A stretch of 42,370 nucleotides of DNA. Origin: Actinomycetes bacterium (GTDB lineage Bacteria; Actinomycetota; Actinomycetes; Actinomycetales; Cellulomonadaceae). Every line of letters begins with the position of its first letter. The stretch's first letter is position 1. Shown piece after piece: positions 8,527 to 18,010 of the stretch. The notes under the pieces are model-generated. The model made no database searches, was not told the DNA's origin, and was given only the letters and a program-made list of their open reading frames with translations. The stretch spans positions 1-42,370 of the forward strand of contig JAJYSG010000016.1 of assembly GCA_021793675.1 (NCBI GenBank), in the 5' to 3' direction. Both the position numbers and the translations under genes were made by a program.

Positions 8527-8534
8527 TGTGCCCA

Positions 8535-9107
8535 GTGGTCGATGATCGGCGTGATCAGCTGCGCGACGAGGCGGAGGCTGCGATGGCTCGTTCCTTTCCC
8601 CACCCGTGGTCCGCGCCCGCCCCGGCGAATCCCGTGCTCGTCGGGATCGAGCCGAGCCAGAGCCCGCGCGTGGTCGACGAGGCGGCCGCCCTGGCACGCG
8701 CCCTGGGCACGGGACTGGTGTGCGTCTGGGTCGACTCCGCACACCTCGTCGCCGAGCGGGAGGCGGACGGCTCGGTGGACCTCGTCACCGTCGACTCCGA
8801 CCACGACGACACCGACGACGAGACCCCGGACGAGGCGGTCGCCGCCCGGCTCGCCGAGCGGCTGGCCCCCACCGGCGTGCCGTGGCGGTTCGTCTACGCC
8901 ACCGGTGAGGCGGCACGCGGTCTCGCGCTGGTGGCCGACGAGCACGACGCGCGGATGATCGTCGTCGGCACCCACCGGCCGGGCCTGGCGCACTGGATGA
9001 ACCAGCTCGTCAGCGGGTCCGTCGCGGGACGGCTGGCGCACACGCAGCGCCGGCCCGTGCTGCTCGTGCCGGCGCCGCCGCACGGCGCCAGGACCTCGGC
9101 CGCATGA
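8535..9107 (+). CDS. Universal stress protein (UspA family)
   Basis: The 190-aa product has the UspA fold: a first strand NPVLVGIEPSQSPRVVDEAA, a long helix, and the C-terminal nucleotide-binding type sequence DARMIVVGTHRPGL, then GSVAGRLAHTQRRPVLLVP, corresponding to the G-2x-G-9x-G(S/T) region of ATP-binding Usp proteins. I chose the GTG at 8535 because AGGAG (8522-8526) stands 8 bases before it and is the site masked by the riboswitch hairpin. A second candidate start, ATG at 8583 with GGAGG at 8573-8577, would remove 16 residues; both keep the domain. Its stop overlaps the next crcB start as ATGA. Being first in a fluoride-controlled operon suggests a role during fluoride stress, which is inference. 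Confidence 0.88.
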   Translation: MVDDRRDQLRDEAEAAMARSFPHPWSAPAPANPVLVGIEPSQSPRVVDEAAALARALGTGLVCVWVDSAHLVAEREADGSVDLVTVDSDHDDTDDETPDEAVAARLAERLAPTGVPWRFVYATGEAARGLALVADEHDARMIVVGTHRPGLAHWMNQLVSGSVAGRLAHTQRRPVLLVPAPPHGARTSAA

Positions 9108-9568
9108 GCCGTCCGCACCACACCGACCCCGTGCTCGTCGCGAGCGTCGCCGCTGGTGGCGCGCTCGGCAGCCTCGCCCGGTACGGGCTGTCGCACGCCG
9201 TGCACCCGCGCGGCGGCGTACCGCTGGGGACGCTCACCGAGAACCTCGTCGGCGCCTTCCTCCTCGGGCTCCTGCTGCAGTGGCTGCTCAGCCGGGGGCA
9301 CGAGACGCACCGCCGCCGCTGGCTGCGTCTGACGCTCGGCACCGGCGTGCTCGGTGGCTTCACCACGTACTCGGCCTTCGCCCTCGAGCTGCGCGGCCTG
9401 CTCGCCGACGGGCGGTTCGGCGTGGCGGCCGGCTACGCGCTGGTCAGCGTCGTCGGCGGGGTGCTGGCGTGCCTGGGCGGCGTCATGCTGGCCGGCGCCG
9501 CCGCCCGCCGCGGGACGGCACGCGCCGCGCACGGCCAGACACCGGCACGCGGCGAGGTTCCCCGGTGA
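9104..9568 (+). CDS. crcB: Fluoride efflux channel CrcB/Fluc, subunit 1
   Basis: The 154-aa membrane protein has the Fluc/CrcB pattern: GGALGSLARYGLSH in the first membrane helix (residues about 18-31), ENLVGAFLLGLLLQWL in the second (the conserved N-x-x-G), and the central GVLGGFTTYSAFALEL with the Phe/Thr/Ser-rich break that lines the fluoride pore. Four membrane segments are expected and visible. A hydrophilic Arg/Ala-rich tail follows. The ATG at 9104 overlaps the preceding stop. Family members are dual-topology dimers; two adjacent genes usually encode a heterodimer with fixed opposite orientations, as here. Confidence 0.93.
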   Translation: MSRPHHTDPVLVASVAAGGALGSLARYGLSHAVHPRGGVPLGTLTENLVGAFLLGLLLQWLLSRGHETHRRRWLRLTLGTGVLGGFTTYSAFALELRGLLADGRFGVAAGYALVSVVGGVLACLGGVMLAGAAARRGTARAAHGQTPARGEVPR

Positions 9569-9936
9569 CGGCCCTCCTCGTGGCGCTCGTCGGCGGGCTC
9601 GGCGCCGCGACCCGGTTCGTCGTCGACGGCTGGTTCCGCGGCCGCTGGGCCGGCCGGCTCCCCGTCGCCACGATCCTCATCAACGTCAGCGGCTCGCTGC
9701 TCATCGGGCTGCTGGCGGGCGCGATGGTCACCGGGGCGCTGCCGGTCACCGGCTACACGGTGGCCGCCACCGGCTTCTGCGGGGGCTACACCACGTTCTC
9801 CACGGCGATGATCGAGACGCTGCGGCTGGCCGAGGCGGGCGACCGCCGCCGCGCGACGGCCAACGCGCTCGGCACCCTGCTGCTCACCGTCGCGGCCGCG
9901 AGCCTGGGCTACCTGGTGACCGCCTCCTGGACCTGA
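9565..9936 (+). CDS. crcB: Fluoride efflux channel CrcB/Fluc, subunit 2
   Basis: The 123-aa protein is the partner Fluc subunit. Its motifs parallel those of the upstream gene: GGLGAATRFVVDGW (helix 1), LINVSGSLLIGLLAG (helix 2) and TGFCGGYTTFSTAMIETLRL (broken helix 3 lining the pore). I place the start at the GTG at 9565, which overlaps the previous stop as GTGA; the frame is open further upstream but that would add an implausible Arg-rich tail. Length is normal for CrcB. It is the last gene of the riboswitch-controlled unit and is followed within 10 bases by a strong hairpin. Confidence 0.92.
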   Translation: MTALLVALVGGLGAATRFVVDGWFRGRWAGRLPVATILINVSGSLLIGLLAGAMVTGALPVTGYTVAATGFCGGYTTFSTAMIETLRLAEAGDRRRATANALGTLLLTVAAASLGYLVTASWT

Positions 9937-9942
9937 CGTGAC

Positions 9943-9962
9943 GCGCCGGCGAAGGCCGGCGC
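9943..9962 (+). terminator. Hairpin terminator after the crcB genes
   Basis: GCGCCGGC (9943-9950) and GCCGGCGC (9955-9962) form a perfect 8-base-pair stem around the tetraloop GAAG, starting 7 bases after the crcB stop. It lacks a T-tract, as is common in high-GC actinobacteria. It would insulate the fluoride operon from the ABC importer downstream. Confidence 0.7.
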
Positions 9963-10107
9963 CGTGTCGTCGGGCGGTGTCCGCGCGACGTTCGACCACC
10001 GTTCACCGTCCCCTCACCCGCCGCTCCTAGCGTCCTGGAACGTTCCGGCCCGGTGGGCGCCCCTCACGGGCGTCCGGGCCTCCTCCACCGCAAGGAGAAC
10101 GCTCCTC

Positions 10108-11253
10108 ATGACGAAGCGCTTGGCGCCGGTCGCTCTGGGCCTGGCCGCAGCCCTCGCCCTCACCGCCTGCTCCTCGGGATCGAGCAACGCCAGCAGCACC
10201 GCTCCGGCCGGATCGTCGGCGACCGGCGCCACCGTCGACGCGGCGACCGCGACCAGCCTGGCCGACTTCGGGTCGCTGCCGAACCTGGTGTCCGCCGCGA
10301 AGAAGGAGGGCGCGCTGAACGTCATCGCCCTGCCGCGCGACTGGGCCGACTACGGCGAGATCATCGACGCGTTCAAGGCGAAGTACCCCGGCATCACGGT
10401 CAACGAGGCGTCCCCGGACGCCTCGAGCGCCGAGGAGATCGACGCCGCGAAGACGAACAAGGGGCTGGACACCGCACCGGACGTCTTCGACCTGGGCCTG
10501 ACGGTCGCGCTGCAGAGCACCGACCACTTCACGCCGTACAAGGTGGCGGGGTGGCAGGACATCGCCCCGTCGCTCAAGGAGCAGTCCGGTCTGTTCACCG
10601 GTGACTACGGCGGCTACATGTCCATCGGGTACGACTCCTCGAAGTACCCCGCGCCCGCCCAGCTCTCGGACCTGCTCAAGCCCGCCTACAAGGGCGCTGT
10701 CGCCCTCAACGGCGACCCGACGCAGGCCGGTGCCGCGTTCGCGGCCGTCGGCCTGGCGGCGCTGCAGTCGGGCGGCTCGCTCGACAACTTCCAGCCCGGC
10801 ATCGACTTCTTCAGCAAGCTGCAGAAGGCCGGCAACCTGCTGAAGATCGACGTCACGACCGCCACGGTCGCGGACGGTGAGACGCCGGTGGTGTTCGACT
10901 GGGACTACCTCAACGCGGCGCACGCAGCGAACAACCCGGCGTGGAAGGTCGTCGTGCTCCCGGGCGACGGGTACGCGGCCTACTACAACCAGGCGATCAA
11001 CAAGGACGCCCCGCACCCGGCCGCCGCACGCCTGTGGGAGGAGTTCCTCTACAGCGACCAGGCCCAGAACCTCTGGCTCAAGGGTGGCGCACGGCCCGTG
11101 CGCGCCGCCGCGATGCAGAAGGCCGGGACGCTCAACGAGTCCCTCTGGAGCAAGCTGCCGCCCGCTCCGTCCACGACGCTCGTCCCCAGCGCCGACCAGA
11201 GCACGAAGGCAGGCGACCTCCTCGGCAAGGAATGGGCCGCGGCGATCTCCTGA
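10108..11253 (+). CDS. ABC transporter substrate-binding lipoprotein (PotD/extracellular solute-binding family 1 type)
   Basis: The 381-aa product begins with a lipoprotein signal: a basic start, a hydrophobic run and the lipobox LTAC with Cys21, then a Ser/Ala/Thr-rich spacer. The mature part looks like a class II periplasmic binding protein: KKEGALNVIALPRDWADYGE, FKAKYPGITVNEASPD, TAPDVFDLGL, and the C-terminal part with AARLWEEFLYSDQAQNLWL. Relatives bind polyamines, Fe(III) or phosphonates; the ligand here cannot be read from sequence. ATG 10108 is preceded by AAGGAG (10092-10097). Two permease genes and an ATPase gene follow directly, so it supplies the capture subunit of that importer. 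Confidence 0.88.
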   Translation: MTKRLAPVALGLAAALALTACSSGSSNASSTAPAGSSATGATVDAATATSLADFGSLPNLVSAAKKEGALNVIALPRDWADYGEIIDAFKAKYPGITVNEASPDASSAEEIDAAKTNKGLDTAPDVFDLGLTVALQSTDHFTPYKVAGWQDIAPSLKEQSGLFTGDYGGYMSIGYDSSKYPAPAQLSDLLKPAYKGAVALNGDPTQAGAAFAAVGLAALQSGGSLDNFQPGIDFFSKLQKAGNLLKIDVTTATVADGETPVVFDWDYLNAAHAANNPAWKVVVLPGDGYAAYYNQAINKDAPHPAAARLWEEFLYSDQAQNLWLKGGARPVRAAAMQKAGTLNESLWSKLPPAPSTTLVPSADQSTKAGDLLGKEWAAAIS

Positions 11254-11260
11254 ACCGGCG

Positions 11261-12202
11261 ATGACCACGCTCTCCCCGCTGCGCGCGCCGGGCGCCGCCG
11301 CCGGGCCGGACCTTCGCGGTCCGGCCCGGCCGGTGCCGGCGTGGCGGGTGCGCCTGTCGCGCCTCGCGGCGCCGCTCGGGCTCACCCCGTTCGCCGCCTA
11401 CGTCCTGCTCTTCCTGGCGTTGCCCACGGTCCTCGCCGTCGGCACCGGACTGTTCGACAAGCACGGCGCCTTCACCTGGGACAACCTCACGGCCCTGGGC
11501 GATCCGGTGGTGCTGCGCACGTTCCGCAACTCGATCGCGCTCTCGGCGGTCAGCGCGGCCGTCGGGGCGGTCCTCGGAGCGCTCGTCTGCATCGCCACCC
11601 TCGGACTGCGGGAGGGCGGCTTCGCGCGCGGCATGCTCGAGTCGGCCGCCAGCGTGATCGCACAGTTCGGCGGTGTGATGCTGGCCTTCGCGTTCATCGC
11701 GACGATCGGCCTGCGCGGCATGGTGACGGTCTGGCTCAGGGACACCTTCGGCATCGACATCTTCGCCTCCGGGGCGTGGATCTACGCCATGCCCGGGCTC
11801 TACCTGCCGTACATCTACTTCCAGGTGCCGATGATGGTCATCACGTTCCTGCCGGCACTGACGGCGCTGCGTCCCCAGTGGGCGGAGGCGACGCTCGTGC
11901 TGGGCGGCACCACCCGGACGTTCTGGGGCCGGGTCGCCGTGCCGGTGCTCGCCCCGTCGTTCCTCGCGAGCTTCCTGCTGCTGTTCGCCAACGCGTTCTC
12001 GTCGTACGCCACGGCGGCGGCCCTGGCCAGCCAGGGGGCCCAGATCGTGCCGCTGCAGATCAGGACGGCGCTGACGAGCGAGACGGTGCTCGGACGCCAG
12101 AACCTGGCGGGGGCCCTGGCCCTCGGCATGATCGTCGTCATGGCCCTCGTCATGTGGGCCTACTCGGCGGTGCAGCGCCGCGCGGCGAGGTGGCGGCGAT
12201 GA
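11261..12202 (+). CDS. ABC transporter permease (PotB-like)
   Basis: The 313-aa integral membrane protein has about six membrane helices (for example FAAYVLLFLALPTVLAVGTG near the start) and the binding-protein-dependent permease loop EATLVLGGTTRTFWGRVAVP in its last third, a form of the EAA-G motif that contacts the ATPase. The start ATG at 11261 lies 7 bases after the binding-protein stop. Its stop overlaps the next permease start as ATGA. This arrangement, two different permease genes in tandem, is the usual heterodimer of polyamine/iron/phosphonate-type importers. Its substrate is set by the upstream lipoprotein and remains unknown. Confidence 0.9.
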   Translation: MTTLSPLRAPGAAAGPDLRGPARPVPAWRVRLSRLAAPLGLTPFAAYVLLFLALPTVLAVGTGLFDKHGAFTWDNLTALGDPVVLRTFRNSIALSAVSAAVGAVLGALVCIATLGLREGGFARGMLESAASVIAQFGGVMLAFAFIATIGLRGMVTVWLRDTFGIDIFASGAWIYAMPGLYLPYIYFQVPMMVITFLPALTALRPQWAEATLVLGGTTRTFWGRVAVPVLAPSFLASFLLLFANAFSSYATAAALASQGAQIVPLQIRTALTSETVLGRQNLAGALALGMIVVMALVMWAYSAVQRRAARWRR

Positions 12203-12996
12203 ACCGGGCCGTCGCCCCCGCACGGTGGGTCCGCGTCCTCATCCTCACGGTGGTCGGCGTGCTGTTCGCCGTGCCGCTGGCCAGCATGGCGGAGTTCACG
12301 CTGCGCGACGGCACCGGCCACGGCTGGGTGCACTGGGCCGACCTGCTCCATCCGTCCCGGCCGGAGGCCTACGCGCCGCTGTGGCAGGGACTGCGCAACT
12401 CGCTGGTCCTGGCGGTGGCGACCATGGCGATCGTCATGCTCCTGGTTGCGCCGACGATGGTGCTGGTGCACCTGCGGCTGCCCCGGCTGCGACGGTGGAT
12501 GGAGGTCGTCGCCCTGCTGCCGATCGCCCTGCCCTCGATCGCGCTGGTCGTCGGGCTGGCGCCGATCTACCTCGTCATCGGCCGCACCTTCGGAACCGGC
12601 ATCTGGTCGCTGGCGTTCGCCTACGGCATCACGTGCCTCCCGTTCGCCTACCGGTCGCTGCAGGCGAACCTCGACGCCATCGACACCAGGACCCTGGCCG
12701 AGGCGGCCCGCTCGCTCGGCGCGAGCTGGGGCCGGGTGCTGCTGCGGGTCATCGCACCGAACGTGCGGCGCGGGCTCATGCTGGCCGGCCTCGTCTCGGT
12801 CGCGGTGGTGCTCGGCGAGTTCACCATCGCCTCACTCCTCAACCGCCAGAACCTGCAGACCGCGCTCGTCGTGGTCTCGAAGATCGACCCCTACCTCGCG
12901 GTCATCATGTCGCTGCTGTCGCTGGCGCTCGTCTTCGTGCTGCTCCTGGTGATCGACCGGGTCGGTCGCCTCCTCACCGTCCGGGCCGGTCGTTGA
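12199..12996 (+). CDS. ABC transporter permease (PotC-like)
   Basis: The 265-aa membrane protein is the second half of the importer channel. It has an N-terminal hydrophobic helix (VLILTVVGVLFAVPLASM) and five further membrane segments. The cytoplasmic ATPase-contact loop reads EAARSLGASWGRVLLRVIAP, a clear EAA motif with the invariant Gly. The ATG at 12199 overlaps the preceding stop, indicating coupled translation of the two permeases. The stop lies 26 bases before the ATPase start. Identification as a permease is firm; the substrate is open. Confidence 0.9.
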   Translation: MNRAVAPARWVRVLILTVVGVLFAVPLASMAEFTLRDGTGHGWVHWADLLHPSRPEAYAPLWQGLRNSLVLAVATMAIVMLLVAPTMVLVHLRLPRLRRWMEVVALLPIALPSIALVVGLAPIYLVIGRTFGTGIWSLAFAYGITCLPFAYRSLQANLDAIDTRTLAEAARSLGASWGRVLLRVIAPNVRRGLMLAGLVSVAVVLGEFTIASLLNRQNLQTALVVVSKIDPYLAVIMSLLSLALVFVLLLVIDRVGRLLTVRAGR

Positions 12997-13022
12997 CCGG
13001 CCCCGCCACCCCCGGAGACCCC

Positions 13023-14111
13023 ATGACGCTCCCTCTCACCGATGTCCGCCGTGCCGACGTCGCGCTCCCGTTCGGCCGACCCGAGGGCGCCGGGGTCGAG
13101 TTCGCCGGCGTCGTCAAGGCGTTCGGCAGCCAGCGCGTGCTGCACGGCCTGGACCTGCAGGTCGCGCCGGGCGAGCTGGTGTGCCTGCTCGGCCCCTCCG
13201 GGTGCGGCAAGTCGACGGCGCTGCGCCTGCTCGCCGGCCTGGAGCACCTCGACGGTGGGCGCATCACGGTGGCCGGTCAGGACATGGCGGGCGTCCCGAC
13301 GAACAAGCGGGACATCGGGATGGTCTTCCAGTCCTACTCGTTGTTCCCGCACCTGTCCGTGGCGCGCAACACCGCGTTCGGCTTGCGTACCCGCCACGTC
13401 CCGGCCGCGGAGGCCGCCGAACGGGTGGCCGCGGCGCTCGAGCTCGTCGGGCTGGCCGACCTCGCCGCGCGGTACCCGCACCAGCTGTCAGGCGGTCAGC
13501 AGCAACGCGTCGCGCTGGCGCGGGCCCTGGTCACCGAGCCGCGCGTGCTGCTGCTCGACGAGCCGTTGTCCGCGCTCGACGCCAAGGTGCGGGTGCAGCT
13601 GCGCGACGAGATCCGCCGCATCCAGCAGCGCCTCGGCATCACGACGGTCTTCGTCACGCACGACCAGGAGGAGGCGCTGGCCATCGCCGACCGGGTGGCG
13701 GTGATGAACGGCGGCTCGATCGAGCAGCACGGCACGCCCGAGGACCTGTACATGCGGCCCGCCACCGCGTTCGTCGCGGAGTTCATCGGCCGCAGCTCGC
13801 TCGTGCCGGCCACCGTCACGGCCGGGACCGCCCTGGTCCTGGGCACCCCGGTCCCGCTGCTCGCCGCCCGGCCCGACGGGCCGGCCCTCGTGTTCGTCCG
13901 GCCGGAGAACCTCGAGCTAGCGACGGACGGTGCTCCCGCGATCGTCGTCGCGACGAGCTATCTCGGGGCGATCCGGCGGACGCAGGTGCGCACCGAGGAC
14001 GGCACGGAGCTGGTGGTGCAGCATGCGGCCGGCGAGCGGGCCGAGCCGGGCGCCCTGGTGCACGTGCGCGTCCACCCGGAGCCGGTCGCCGCGACGGACG
14101 CGCAGCGCTGA
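13023..14111 (+). CDS. ABC transporter ATP-binding protein (PotA-like)
   Basis: The 362-aa ATPase carries Walker A GPSGCGKST (residues about 56-64), Q-loop VFQSYSLFPHL, signature LSGGQQQR, Walker B VLLLDEPLSALD and the switch histidine in VFVTHDQEEAL. A C-terminal TOBE-like regulatory region follows (VFVRPENLEL and the strands after it), which is typical of the PotA/FbpC/MalK branch of importer ATPases. It is the last gene of the four-gene importer unit. The start ATG at 13023 has GGAG a few bases upstream. Its 3' end lies in a short 21-base tandem repeat that includes the stop codon (see the repeat feature). Confidence 0.93.
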   Translation: MTLPLTDVRRADVALPFGRPEGAGVEFAGVVKAFGSQRVLHGLDLQVAPGELVCLLGPSGCGKSTALRLLAGLEHLDGGRITVAGQDMAGVPTNKRDIGMVFQSYSLFPHLSVARNTAFGLRTRHVPAAEAAERVAAALELVGLADLAARYPHQLSGGQQQRVALARALVTEPRVLLLDEPLSALDAKVRVQLRDEIRRIQQRLGITTVFVTHDQEEALAIADRVAVMNGGSIEQHGTPEDLYMRPATAFVAEFIGRSSLVPATVTAGTALVLGTPVPLLAARPDGPALVFVRPENLELATDGAPAIVVATSYLGAIRRTQVRTEDGTELVVQHAAGERAEPGALVHVRVHPEPVAATDAQR

Positions 14112-14152
14112 GAGGGAGACGCGCGGCGCTGAGGGAGTGACGCGCGGCGCTG
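14097..14152 (+). repeat. Three tandem copies of a 21-base unit at the end of the ATPase gene
   Basis: The block GACGCGC(A/G)GCGCTG occurs at 14097-14110, 14118-14131 and 14139-14152, spaced by 21 bases with similar GAGGGAG linkers. The first copy encodes the last residues and stop codon of the ATPase gene; the other two lie just beyond it. It looks like slippage duplication of the gene end. Confidence 0.7.
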
Positions 14153-14172
14153 GGACGGGGACGGGCCGGGTG

Positions 14173-14379
14173 TCAGGCAGTGCGCCGCGAGCGGAACTCG
14201 TCGGCGATCTGCTGCGCCTGCTCGCTCATGAGCATCCGGAGGTAGTCGAAGGCGGCCGCGACGTCTTCGGCGGCCGCGTCGTTGTCGCGCGCGCGCAACC
14301 AGTCACGCTTCGCGGCGCGGATGTCCGCGTCGGTCACGGCCCATGCCCCTGTGACCTGGGGGTCGCACTCGAAGTCCAT
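14173..14379 (-). CDS. Small hypothetical protein (68 aa)
   Basis: The frame encodes a 68-residue soluble protein beginning MDFECDPQVTGAWAVTDADI and ending QQIADEFRSRRTA, rich in Asp, Ala and Arg and predicted mostly helical. Codon positions show strong third-position GC, supporting coding. The ATG at 14379 is my choice; the frame extends to 14445 with another possible start, and neither has a clear ribosome binding site. No family is recognised. It converges on the ABC importer ATPase and is divergent from NAD+ synthetase, with a perfect 16-base palindrome in the shared upstream region. Confidence 0.6.
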   Translation of the reverse strand: MDFECDPQVTGAWAVTDADIRAAKRDWLRARDNDAAAEDVAAAFDYLRMLMSEQAQQIADEFRSRRTA

Positions 14380-14408
14380 GCCGCCATTCTGCACGGCGAC
14401 AGTCGTTT

Positions 14409-14424
14409 CAGGACCTAGGTCCTG
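14409..14424. promoter_or_regulatory. Perfect 16-base palindrome, candidate operator
   Basis: CAGGACCTAGGTCCTG reads the same on both strands. It lies 30 bases upstream of the preferred start of the small minus-strand gene and about 180 bases upstream of nadE, in an AT-richer stretch. The GGACC...GGTCC half-sites resemble the GGGAC...GTCCC layout of DosR-type response-regulator boxes, but the match is loose. Confidence 0.4.
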
Positions 14425-14603
14425 GGTATTCGCCCTGCGTGACACCAGTCATACCCAACCGTGCTTCACCGGCGTCCGGGTAATGGGTCTTGAGTCCCCC
14501 ATCGATTCCCTCCGCCGCGTGACGCAGCACCGCGTGTCGCGCGAGCCGGCCGGGGAGGGGCCTGCCCGCGCTCGCGCGGCAGCCAGCATGGAAGACTCAT
14601 TGC

Positions 14604-16646
<2,043 letters not shown>

Positions 16647-16655
16647 CGCTCGGCC

Positions 16656-16677
16656 GACGAGGAAGCTCCGCCTCGTC
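16656..16677 (+). terminator. Hairpin after nadE
   Basis: GACGAGG (16656-16662) pairs with CCTCGTC (16671-16677) around an 8-base loop, starting 10 bases after the nadE stop. It has no T-tract. It is placed as expected for a terminator. Confidence 0.5.
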
Positions 16678-16741
16678 CGGCGCCACGGCGCGCGGCATTT
16701 CAGGCGAGCCGCGGCATCGCTCACGAGGCGGCCGGCTGCGC

Positions 16742-17146
16742 TCACGCAGGCGGAAGGCTGAGCAGGTCGTCGGCGACGTCGGAGCGGTCGGTCTCGGGCG
16801 CGTCGGCGGTGCCGACGTCGCGCTGCTTGCCGAAGTTGGTGTCGATCTGCTCGCCGGACGCGGTCTCGAGAGAGTGCGCGAGTGAGCCAGGGGGCTCGCG
16901 TTCGTCCCGGTCGTCGGGTGGGCGGCCGTCATCGTTGGCCGCCGACGGCCGAGAGATCGACCCACCGTCGTTTCGCGGCCGGCCGGGTGGCGCGCCGCCG
17001 CTGACATCGGCGGTGATGCGGTCGTCACCGCCGAGCCACTCGCCGATGAGGCGGCCGTCGCCGTACTCGCTAGTCGCGAAGCCAGATGGACGGACCGGGT
17101 GGGGACGCATCGTCGGCAACGCCGCCGCCTCCGAAGACACCCTCAC
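16742..17146 (-). CDS. Hypothetical hydrophilic protein at the island edge
   Basis: This frame encodes up to 134 residues from a GTG at 17146 (a shorter form could start at the ATG giving MRPHPVRPSGF). The central part reads SEYGDGRLIGEWLGGDDRIT and the rest is charged and low in complexity (Asp, Arg, Pro, Ser), ending with DVADDLLSLPPA. Third positions are GC-rich as expected for a host gene, but no ribosome binding site is evident and I recognise no family. It could be a degraded or truncated gene left where the lower-GC cassette to its right was inserted. Alternative frames on the plus strand look like shadows. Confidence 0.4.
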   Translation of the reverse strand: MRVSSEAAALPTMRPHPVRPSGFATSEYGDGRLIGEWLGGDDRITADVSGGAPPGRPRNDGGSISRPSAANDDGRPPDDRDEREPPGSLAHSLETASGEQIDTNFGKQRDVGTADAPETDRSDVADDLLSLPPA

Positions 17147-17186
17147 GCGGGAGGGGCCAGTCCAACGTGCGAGCGCGTAAGGCCGC

Positions 17187-17192
17187 TAGACT
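17187..17192 (+). promoter_or_regulatory. Candidate -10 element for the TIGR04255 cassette
   Basis: TAGACT (17187-17192) matches the actinobacterial -10 consensus TANNNT and stands 6 bases before an ATG at 17199, the geometry of leaderless transcripts. No good -35 hexamer is visible. Confidence 0.45.
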
Positions 17193-17198
17193 CCGCGC

Positions 17199-17231
17199 AT
17201 GGCGGCGGCTGCGCGGGCGGGCATGGAATGA
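17199..17231 (+). CDS. Putative leaderless 10-codon leader ORF
   Basis: ATG at 17199 would start MAAAARAGME and stop with TGA at 17229-17231. Its stop overlaps the ATG (17228) of the TIGR04255 gene as ATGA. With the -10 element just upstream, the transcript could begin at this ATG, and ribosomes finishing the leader would restart on the main gene, which has no good ribosome binding site of its own. This is inference from geometry; the peptide itself shows no recognisable motif. Confidence 0.35.
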   Translation: MAAAARAGME

Positions 17232-18010
17232 CAACGTCGAGCGAGCAACTGTTCCCCCGTCGTCATTACGCAGAGCCGCCTCTCGTCGAGGCCTTGGCTC
17301 GTGTACATCTTGCCGAGCCAATGCTATGGACGCTCGCCACGCCGGGTTTGATGTTTTCGTGCGTCAAGGACGTCTATCCACGAGAACCTGAGTTTCAGAA
17401 CACGATGCAGGCCGAACTGTCAGCCGAGCCGGGCGCCGCCCAACCGAATATCCAGGTCAAGTCCGGCCTGCAGAGGGTTGTATTCGGGAACGAGGACGGG
17501 TCTCAGCTTCTAATCGTTGGTGCAAATGACATATCCGCGCATGGCCTCGCGCCGTACGAGGGTTGGGAGTCGCTGCTGAATAGGCTCGTGAACGGCTTGG
17601 AGTTGCTTCGCGATCATCTGAAACGCCCTGAGTTCACGACACTCGGAGTGCGGTACATCAATCGGGTGGTCATTCCCGAACCGCAATTTCGCTTCGAGGA
17701 CTACCTCACACTCGGGTTCGTGGGGCCACCGGGCCTGCCGCCAAATGTGCAAAGCTTCTTCGATCGCATCGAGACCGTCTATCCGGATGGGCGCACGAGG
17801 GTTGCCTTCACCTGGGCGACCACCGAGGCGGAACCCGGAACGGCCGCGTTTGTTCTGGATTTCGACTTCAATATGAATTGTGCAGAGGGCGAGGTTCTTA
17901 GTGTGACGCAAGTCCGCGAGGGACTTCAGGAGCTCAAGCAGAAAGAGACGGCGGCGTTCGAAAGCATGCTTCAGGACTCGCTTAGGGAGACCTTCCGTGA
18001 AGTCCACTAA
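17228..18010 (+). CDS. TIGR04255-family protein
   Basis: The 260-aa product resembles the sporadically distributed TIGR04255 family: an N-terminal HYAEPPLVEALARVHL, a middle segment GANDISAHGLAPYEGWESLL, then FTTLGVRYINRVVIPEP near residues 138-154, and a C-terminal helical region QELKQKETAAFESMLQD. Family length is about 250-270 aa, so it is complete. The molecular function is unknown. There is no membrane segment or signal, so it is cytoplasmic. GC content and codon use are clearly lower than in nadE and purT on either side, indicating horizontal acquisition. It is the first gene of a three-gene overlapping cassette; the next start overlaps its end by 14 bases. The ATG at 17228 is the only sensible start in frame. 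Confidence 0.75.
   Translation: MTTSSEQLFPRRHYAEPPLVEALARVHLAEPMLWTLATPGLMFSCVKDVYPREPEFQNTMQAELSAEPGAAQPNIQVKSGLQRVVFGNEDGSQLLIVGANDISAHGLAPYEGWESLLNRLVNGLELLRDHLKRPEFTTLGVRYINRVVIPEPQFRFEDYLTLGFVGPPGLPPNVQSFFDRIETVYPDGRTRVAFTWATTEAEPGTAAFVLDFDFNMNCAEGEVLSVTQVREGLQELKQKETAAFESMLQDSLRETFREVH

Noticed and set aside
8502..8534. ATG at 8502 as the start of the universal stress protein gene
   Set aside because: This ATG lies inside the conserved GATGG of the fluoride aptamer and has no ribosome binding site; GTG 8535 has one at correct spacing.
17099..17227. Longer N-terminus for the TIGR04255 protein
   Set aside because: The extra residues are Arg/His/Gly-rich, unlike the family start, and they run through the likely promoter; ATG 17228 gives the normal family length.
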